The position numbers and the translations under genes were made by a program. From Defluviicoccus sp. (GTDB taxonomy: Bacteria > Pseudomonadota > Alphaproteobacteria > MPNO01), in NCBI GenBank assembly GCA_028820505.1, contig JAPPIT010000212.1, positions 1-46,822 of the forward strand: 46,822 nucleotides of DNA, read 5' to 3'. Below are positions 41,731 through 46,822 of this stretch, piece after piece. Within the stretch, counting starts at the first letter, position 1. The number at the start of each line of letters is the position of its first letter. Under the pieces are notes generated by a model. It saw only the letters and a program-made list of their open reading frames with translations, was not told where the DNA came from and did no database searches.

Positions 41731-42467
41731 GCCGCCGGCTCCGCCGCCCGCCCGCCCTCGAGATAGGCGGCGCGGACCTCGGGATCGTCCAGCAGCGCGG
41801 CGCCGGTCCCGGTCAGGGTGATCTCGCCGTTGACCATCACGTAACCGCGGTCGGCGAGCCGCAGCGCGTGATAGGCGTTCTGCTCGACCAGGAGGACGGT
41901 CATCCCGTCGCGCTCGTTGATCTCCCGGATGACCCCGAATATCTGCTTGACGATCATCGGCGCCAGCCCGAGCGAGGGCTCGTCGAGCAGCAGGAGCCGC
42001 GGCCGGCCCATCAGGGCGCGGGCGATGGCGAGCATCTGCTGCTCGCCGCCCGAGAGCGTTCCGCCGCGCTGGTCCCGGCGTTCCTCGAGGATCGGGAACA
42101 GCGAGAACGCGCGCTCCGTGTCCTCCTCGAACTTCCCGGGGTCCGCCGTCACCGCGCCCACCTGCAGGTTCTCCAGCACGGTCATGCGCGGAAAGATGCG
42201 CCTCCCCTCGGGCGCGTGCGCGATGCCGAGACGGACGATCTCATGCGTCGGCAGCCGCGTGATCTCCCGCCCGTCGAACCGGATCCCGCCGCCATGCGCG
42301 CGCGGGTTGCCGCAGATCGTCATCAGGAGCGTCGACTTGCCCGCGCCGTTCGCGCCGATCAGCGAGACGATGCCGCCTTCGGGCACGTCGACGGTCACCC
42401 CGCGCAGCGCGTGGATGTTGCCGTAGGACGCGTGCACCGCCTCGACCGCGAGCATGGGCTCAGCCAT
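41727..42467 (-). CDS. livF: Branched-chain amino acid ABC transporter ATP-binding protein
   Basis: A 246-residue ATPase. Walker A GANGAGKST (38-46), signature LSGGEQQ, Walker B RLLLLDEPS and the switch histidine-type region (VEQN) are present. LAPMIVKQIFGVI and GRRIFPRMTV match LivF. The start overlaps the end of livG by 8 bp and the stop overlaps the next gene by 4 bp. Works with LivG, LivH and LivM to import leucine-type amino acids or related substrates. Confidence 0.95.
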   Translation of the reverse strand: MAEPMLAVEAVHASYGNIHALRGVTVDVPEGGIVSLIGANGAGKSTLLMTICGNPRAHGGGIRFDGREITRLPTHEIVRLGIAHAPEGRRIFPRMTVLENLQVGAVTADPGKFEEDTERAFSLFPILEERRDQRGGTLSGGEQQMLAIARALMGRPRLLLLDEPSLGLAPMIVKQIFGVIREINERDGMTVLLVEQNAYHALRLADRGYVMVNGEITLTGTGAALLDDPEVRAAYLEGGRAAEPAA

Positions 42468-43260
42468 CTTCGGCCTCTTCCTCTCCGAGATAGGCGCGGA
42501 TCACGGCGGGATCGTTGCGCACGAAGTCGGGCGGACCCTCGGAGATCTTCGCGCCGTGATCGAGGACCACGATGTGGTCGGATATGCCCATCACCACGCT
42601 CATGTCGTGCTCGATCAGCAGGATGCCGATGCGGTGCACCGCCTTGATAAAGGTCAGCAGCGCGTTGAGCTCGGCGGATTCGCGCGGGTTCAGCCCGGCG
42701 GCGGGCTCGTCGAGGCACAGCAGCACGGGCTCAGTGCACATCGCCCGCGCGATCTCGAGCCGGCGCTGCCCGCCATAGGGCAGCGTGCCGGCGTCGACAT
42801 CCGCCCGGTCGGTCAGCCCGACCCGGTCGAGCCAGTAGGTCGCGCGGTCGACCGCGGCGCGTTCGGCGACGCGGAAGCGCCCCGCGCCGACGAGCCCGAG
42901 CAGCGTATAACCGGAGGCGCGCATCAGCCGGTTGTGCTGGGCGACCATCAGGTTCTCCAGCACCGACATCTGGGGGAAGATGCGGATGTTCTGGAACGTT
43001 CGCGCGACCTTCGCCTCGCTGGCCACCCGGAAGTCGTCGAGCCGCTCCAGCAGGTGCTCCCGCCCGTCGGCGCGAAGCGCGAGCCGCCCGGTATCGGGCT
43101 TGTAGAAGCCGGTCAGGCAGTTGAACACGGTGGTCTTGCCGGCGCCGTTGGGTCCGATCAGGGCGGTTATCCGCCCCTCTTCGGCGGCGAAGCCCACGTC
43201 GTCGACCGCGACCAGCCCGCCGAAGCGCATCGTCAGGTGCTCGACCGTCAGCAGGCTCAC
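42460..43260 (-). CDS. livG: Branched-chain amino acid ABC transporter ATP-binding protein
   Basis: A 266-residue ATPase with Walker A GPNGAGKT (36-43), signature [15 protein letters not shown], Walker [15 protein letters not shown] and switch [11 protein letters not shown]. The [11 protein letters not shown] segment is typical of LivG. It starts at a GTG that overlaps the livM stop (GTGA) and its 3' end overlaps livF by 8 bp. Confidence 0.95.
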   Translation of the reverse strand: MSLLTVEHLTMRFGGLVAVDDVGFAAEEGRITALIGPNGAGKTTVFNCLTGFYKPDTGRLALRADGREHLLERLDDFRVASEAKVARTFQNIRIFPQMSVLENLMVAQHNRLMRASGYTLLGLVGAGRFRVAERAAVDRATYWLDRVGLTDRADVDAGTLPYGGQRRLEIARAMCTEPVLLCLDEPAAGLNPRESAELNALLTFIKAVHRIGILLIEHDMSVVMGISDHIVVLDHGAKISEGPPDFVRNDPAVIRAYLGEEEAEDG

Positions 43261-44696
43261 GGGCGCGCCCTCCTCCGCGAGAGGCGAATCATCGGATCCC
43301 GGCTGGCCAGCAGCCCGCGCGGACGCCAGACGGTGATCAGCACCATGCAGGCGCCGAAGGCGAGCATCCGGTACTCGTGCAGCTCGCGGAAGAACTCCGG
43401 CAGGCCGATCAGCACCAGCGCGGCCAGCACCACGCCGATCTGGCTCCCCATGCCGCCGAGCACCACGATCGCGAGGATGATCGCGGACTCGATGAAGGTG
43501 AAGCTCTCCGGGCTGATGAAGCCCTGGCGGGTGGCGAAGAACGAGCCCGCGAAGCCGCCGAACATGGCGCCGATGGCAAAGGCGGTGAGCTTGGTGTTGG
43601 TCGGGTTGATGCCGAGCGACCGGCAGGCGATCTCGTCCTCCCTCAGCGCCTCCCAGGCGCGGCCGATGGGCAGCCTGCGGATGCGCAGCGTGAACGCGTT
43701 GGTGATCAGCGCCAGCGCGAGCACCAGGAAGTAGAGGAAATAGGTCCGGTGGATCGAGGCGTAATCGATCCCGAGGAACTGGTGGAAGGACTCGACGCCC
43801 TCGGGCGGGGCGCGCTTGAAGGGCAGCCCGAAGAAGGTCGGCCTGGGCACGCCCGAAATCCCGTCCGGCCCGCCGGTGAAGTTGTACCAGTTGAGCAGGA
43901 TGATGCGGATCATCTCTCCGAAGCCGAGGGTGACGATCGCGAGATAGTCGCCGCGCAGCCTGAGCACCGGGAAGCCCAGGATGATTCCGAAGAAGGCCGC
44001 GAACACGCCGGCGAGCGGCAGGCAGGACCAGAAATCGAGGCCGAACTCGCGCGCGATGAGCGCGTAGCTGTAGGCGCCCACCGCGTAGAAGGCGACGTAG
44101 CCGAGGTCGAGCAGGCCGGCCAGCCCGACCACGATGTTGAGGCCCCAGCCCAGCATCACGTAGGTCAGGACCAGGATGGCGATGTCCATCAGCCGGCGGT
44201 CGGCGAACGGCAGGAACGGCAGCACGATCGCCAGCGCGATCAGGGCGGGGCCGAGCCAGCCGAGCGCCTGCCGCAGCAGCCCGGCGGTATCGATCCGGGC
44301 GACGGCCGGGATCTCGTCCCGCCGCGCCCGCAGCAGGCCGATGGCGCCGATGCAGGCGACCGCCAGCCCGCCCGCGATCGCAACGACGCCGAGAAACGCG
44401 CTCGGAAGCGCGAACCGCCAGCCCAGCGCGGCGACCGCCAGCGCGCCGACGATGACGGGCAGGTGGTGCCCGCCCCGCAGGGACGCGATGGCGAGCCGGC
44501 CGGCGAACACGAACGCCACCCCGAGGGCGAGCTCGACGATGCGGGGCGTCACGACGAACGCCGAACCCTCGGAGACCGTCCTCGCGCCGACCAGCGGCAG
44601 GGCGAGAAGCAGCGCGATCCCGGCGGCGATCCCGGCTTCCTTCAGCGCCGTCGGCAGGAAGGCCGCGCCGCGCTCCGCCAGGGTGCCGGCGGTCAC
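43257..44696 (-). CDS. livM: Branched-chain amino acid ABC transporter permease LivM
   Basis: A 479-residue permease beginning at a GTG. It is longer than many LivM proteins because of an N-terminal set of hydrophobic helices (about 15-190) before the core; the core has [26 protein letters not shown] and [17 protein letters not shown], the LivM signature. [13 protein letters not shown] follows. The livH stop is 3 nt upstream. About 12 membrane spans are suggested. Confidence 0.93.
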   Translation of the reverse strand: MTAGTLAERGAAFLPTALKEAGIAAGIALLLALPLVGARTVSEGSAFVVTPRIVELALGVAFVFAGRLAIASLRGGHHLPVIVGALAVAALGWRFALPSAFLGVVAIAGGLAVACIGAIGLLRARRDEIPAVARIDTAGLLRQALGWLGPALIALAIVLPFLPFADRRLMDIAILVLTYVMLGWGLNIVVGLAGLLDLGYVAFYAVGAYSYALIAREFGLDFWSCLPLAGVFAAFFGIILGFPVLRLRGDYLAIVTLGFGEMIRIILLNWYNFTGGPDGISGVPRPTFFGLPFKRAPPEGVESFHQFLGIDYASIHRTYFLYFLVLALALITNAFTLRIRRLPIGRAWEALREDEIACRSLGINPTNTKLTAFAIGAMFGGFAGSFFATRQGFISPESFTFIESAIILAIVVLGGMGSQIGVVLAALVLIGLPEFFRELHEYRMLAFGACMVLITVWRPRGLLASRDPMIRLSRRRARP

Positions 44697-44699
44697 GCG

Positions 44700-45614
44700 T
44701 CAGACCTTTTCGATCTCGGGCCGTCCCAGCAACCCGGTCGGACGGAAGATCAGCACCAGGACGAGGATGGAGAAGGCGGCGACGTCCTTGTACTCGGTGG
44801 TGAAGTAGCCCGACCAGAACGCCTCGATCAGGCCGATCAGCAGACCGCCCAGCATGGCGCCGGGGATCGAGCCGATCCCACCCAGCACAGCGGCGGTGAA
44901 CGCCTTGATCCCGGCGAGGAAGCCGATGAAGAAATCGATCACGCCGTAATAGAACACCGCCATCGTGCCGGCCACTGCGGCGAGCGAGGCGCCGATGACG
45001 AAGGTGACGGAGATCGTGCGATCGACGTTGATCCCGACCAGCGCCGCCATCTCGCGGTCCTGCTCGCAGGCGCGCTGGGCGCGGCCGAGCGCAGTCCTGG
45101 CGATCACCAGCGAGAACGACGCCATCAGCGCGACCGTCACGACCACGATGACGATCTGGATATAGCTGAGCGAGACCGCGAACCCGTCGCGCTCGGCGAG
45201 CTCGATGCCGCCCTGTATGACCGGCTGGATCGCCTTGGTGCGCGCGCCCTGGGTGAGCTGGACGTAGTTCTGCAGCGCGATCGACATGCCGATCGCCGAG
45301 ATCAGCGCGGCCAGCCGCGTCGAGCCGCGCAGCGGCCGGTAGGCGAGCCGCTCCAGGGTCCAGCCATAGACCGCGGTGAGCATCATCGAGACGATGAGGA
45401 CCGTGAGCAGCGCCAGCACGAGATACCCACCGCCGTCCGGCCCGAGGATCAGGAAGGCGATCATCGCGATGAAGGCGCCGATCATGTAGACCTCGCCGTG
45501 GGCGAAATTGATCATCCCGATGATGCCGTAAACCAGCGTATAGCCGATCGCGATCAGCCCGTAGACGGCGCCCAGCGTGACGCCGTTGATCAGCTGCTGA
45601 AGGAAATATTCCAT
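44700..45614 (-). CDS. livH: Branched-chain amino acid ABC transporter permease LivH
   Basis: A 304-residue permease, first gene of the operon (livH, livM, livG, livF, small membrane protein, epimerase). GVTLGAVYGLIAIGYTLVYGIIGMINFAHGE is the LivH N-terminal signature (split by this limit as GVTLGAVYGLIAIGYT and IGMINFAHGE). GIGSIPGAMLGG and LVLIFRPTGLLG are found near the C-terminus. The start ATG at 45614 is used because the longer frame adds unlike residues from the upstream repeat region. No substrate-binding protein is adjacent. Confidence 0.95.
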   Translation of the reverse strand: MEYFLQQLINGVTLGAVYGLIAIGYTLVYGIIGMINFAHGEVYMIGAFIAMIAFLILGPDGGGYLVLALLTVLIVSMMLTAVYGWTLERLAYRPLRGSTRLAALISAIGMSIALQNYVQLTQGARTKAIQPVIQGGIELAERDGFAVSLSYIQIVIVVVTVALMASFSLVIARTALGRAQRACEQDREMAALVGINVDRTISVTFVIGASLAAVAGTMAVFYYGVIDFFIGFLAGIKAFTAAVLGGIGSIPGAMLGGLLIGLIEAFWSGYFTTEYKDVAAFSILVLVLIFRPTGLLGRPEIEKV

Positions 45615-45988
45615 ACCCGCTCGACCGCCGCCCTCGACCTTAGAGCCTATCCGTTTCAGATGAAACCGCCGGGGTGCGGCGTCCCTCGATGCGGCGCTGG
45701 CGCGGACCGGCGATGGGAATGCCCCCACCGTCCCCTTCCGTCATGCCCGGACTTGTTCCGGGCATCCACGTCTTGCGGCATCGCGGTATCAGCGGGCACG
45801 GGCGAGGCGGCGGAGGGGCGTGGATGCCCGGAACAAGTCCGGGCATGACGGAAGGGGTGTCGTCGGCCTCCCGCTCGTCAACATAGCTTTATAAGCGCCG
45901 TATCGAAGGATGCAGCCCGGCCGCGCCGGCGCCTCCAACCGAAACGGACAATCGCATAGGATCGCGCCGGCCCAGCGGAGGGAGAGCG
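45615..45988. other. Divergent intergenic region, livH and thioesterase
   Basis: Contains a CTATCCGTTTCAGATGAAACC unit (45646-45666, not annotated separately), the hairpin repeat at 45739-45850 and a CCGAAACGGACAATCG-type unit (45940-45955). Promoters for both operons must lie here; none is clear. No gene seen. Confidence 0.55.
45739..45850. repeat. Two-armed palindromic repeat, TGCCCGGA...TCCGGGCA family
   Basis: Arms 45739-45770 and 45819-45850 are reverse complements (32 nt) around a 48-nt spacer; they match the copy at 26302-26414. It lies in the promoter region of the liv operon. Confidence 0.88.
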
Positions 45989-46429
45989 ATGTCGGAGCAT
46001 GACGGAATCTTTTCGGTCAGCCGCCATATCCGGTTCGGCGACTCGGACCCGGCGGGCATCGTTTTCTACGTGTCCTTCTTCCGCATGTTCAACGACCTGT
46101 TCGAGAGCTGGGTGGTCGAACGCCTCGGGATCGACTTCGCCCGCGAGTTCTTCGACGAGGGGAGGATGTTCCCTCTGGTCCATTGCGACGTCGACTTCAG
46201 GAAATCCCGCCGGATGGGCGACAATCTCGACCTCGCGCTGATCCTCACCGGGCTCGGCCGGTCGTCGATCCGCTACACGATCGTGGGCTCCGACAAGGGC
46301 GAGGAAGTCCTGCGCGGCGAGTTCGTCAGCTGCGTCGCGTCCAAGGAGATGGGCCGGTCCGTCCCGATCCCGGACTATCTGCGCGCCCCGATGACGGAGT
46401 ATCTCGATCTGTGCCGGCGCCTGGGATAG
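45989..46429 (+). CDS. 4-hydroxybenzoyl-CoA thioesterase-like hotdog protein
   Basis: A 146-residue hotdog-fold thioesterase. The key motif is RFGDSDPAGIVFY (about 15-27), where the aspartate after DS is the catalytic residue of 4HBT thioesterases. It hydrolyses an aryl- or acyl-CoA. GGAGGGAGAG precedes the ATG. Length is in the family's usual range (130-150). It is divergent from livH; no ring-CoA ligase is seen nearby. Confidence 0.9.
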   Translation: MSEHDGIFSVSRHIRFGDSDPAGIVFYVSFFRMFNDLFESWVVERLGIDFAREFFDEGRMFPLVHCDVDFRKSRRMGDNLDLALILTGLGRSSIRYTIVGSDKGEEVLRGEFVSCVASKEMGRSVPIPDYLRAPMTEYLDLCRRLG

Positions 46430-46452
46430 GCAGGGGCCGCCTGCCCTTATAT

Positions 46453-46484
46453 CGTCATGCCCGGAACAAGTCCGGGCATGACGG
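46453..46484. repeat. Single palindrome of the TGCCCGGA...TCCGGGCA family
   Basis: CGTCATGCCCGGA (46453-46465) and TCCGGGCATGACG (46471-46483) are perfect arms around ACAAG. It lies in the gap after the thioesterase stop and could end that transcript; no T-run follows. Confidence 0.85.
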
Positions 46485-46605
46485 TGGGGGGACGGCGGTC
46501 TCCCACTCGTCAAGTCATCCGCATAAGCCCCCTTCTCGAACGGGGCGGCCCGGTTGTGGTAGAAGGGCCGAACAAGACGAAACCTGGCTTCACTTGGAGA
46601 TCGAC

Positions 46606-46822
46606 ATGAAAAGGCTTCTGGCTACGGGCGCGGCGATGATGTTCGCGGTATCGGCTTACGCCCAAATGCCGACCCTCACCCACGAATACGCCCAGCCGGG
46701 CGGCGGCAGCGACGTCTCGGCGAAGAACCTGGCCGAGGTCGCCGCGGCGGCGAAGGTCGCGACGATTCAGATCCAGGGCGGCAAGACCCTGACGCGCTCG
46801 ATCCAGCAGGTCGCCGAAGGCA
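46606..46822 (+). CDS. Exported protein, start only (3' end outside window), possibly a substrate-binding protein
   Basis: An ATG with GGAG seven nt upstream opens a frame that stays open to the window end, 72 residues so far. MKRLLATGAAMMFAVSAYAQ is a signal peptide with an AYAQ cleavage site. The mature start has PTLTHEYAQPGGGSDVSAKN, and a later segment VATIQIQGGKTLTRS. The compositional style recalls TAXI/TRAP or Liv binding proteins but is not decisive. It is on the other strand from the liv operon. Confidence 0.6.
   Translation, partial: MKRLLATGAAMMFAVSAYAQMPTLTHEYAQPGGGSDVSAKNLAEVAAAAKVATIQIQGGKTLTRSIQQVAEG

Noticed and set aside
43377-45848. Long plus-strand open frame opposite livM and livH
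   Set aside because: Low-complexity Arg/Glu/Asp/Gln composition; the minus strand has clear permease genes.
1-46822. CRISPR array
   Set aside because: No regularly spaced direct repeats were seen. The repeats present are palindromic and dispersed.
46606-46822. Missing LivK of the liv operon
   Set aside because: The partial exported protein has a plausible signal peptide but is on the opposite strand, and its mature start does not clearly match LivK; kept as unassigned.

Overview
The window is a high-GC bacterial chromosome segment with dense, often overlapping genes (ATGA/GTGA stop-start overlaps). Gene content (ETF-ubiquinone oxidoreductase, IspE, a soluble lytic transglycosylase, MoaB, YbaN/DUF454 and DUF1289 proteins, a Liv-type ABC operon, several UbiD decarboxylases) suggests an alphaproteobacterium, probably near Rhodospirillales. 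This is inferred from gene families and base composition only.

Layout. 1-5.2 kb: end of a WD40 protein, a DUF1289 protein, a cytochrome b561, then a penicillin-acylase-type amidase followed 14 nt later by a GH3 acyl-amido synthetase, i.e. an amide-cleaving and an amide-forming enzyme in tandem. 5.2-10.2 kb: a PemK-like toxin with a Phd-like antitoxin and palindromic operator, apt, a coupled UbiD/FAH pair, a DUF454 membrane protein and a DUF1353 protein. 10.2-12.6 kb: an AT-rich island with a SAM methyltransferase and an unknown one-pass membrane protein. 12.7-15.6 kb: a bicupin protein, an EutA-like ATPase without EutBC nearby, and a 59-residue membrane protein. 15.6-20.8 kb: an MFS transporter, a cytosolic NMT1-like binding/decarboxylase-like protein, a Fic toxin with a small antitoxin, a dienelactone-hydrolase-like protein, a luciferase-like oxidoreductase and TusA. 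20.9-32.1 kb: housekeeping genes: tRNA-Gln, ispE, a TPR protein, ETF-QO, a family-4-like uracil-DNA glycosylase, lytic transglycosylase, moaB, two TIGR04282/TIGR04283-like glycosyltransferases and a PA0069-type radical SAM protein. 32-41.4 kb: catabolic accessory genes: an MFS transporter, two tandem UbiD decarboxylases, a polysaccharide-deacetylase-like enzyme, a GH88-like hydrolase, a second FAH protein, a solitary HigA antitoxin and a sugar epimerase. 41.4-45.6 kb: a livHMGF-type operon that continues through a small membrane protein into the epimerase gene. 45.6-46.8 kb: a 4HBT thioesterase and the start of a secreted protein.

Two families of intergenic palindromic repeats recur: one built on GGTCGGCGGAGGCCGACC (three full copies plus halves) and one on TGCCCGGAACAAGTCCGGGCA (four full copies plus halves). 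They often occur as two inverted units around a short spacer and make dispensable-looking hairpins between genes. They also create spurious N-terminal extensions (MDGRPPPTM...) on neighbouring reading frames.

The strongest candidates for undescribed biology are the EutA-like ATPase/bicupin pair without a lyase, the acylase/GH3 amide-cycling pair, the three UbiD paralogues that differ at the expected metal-ligand histidine, and the AT-rich methyltransferase/membrane-protein island.
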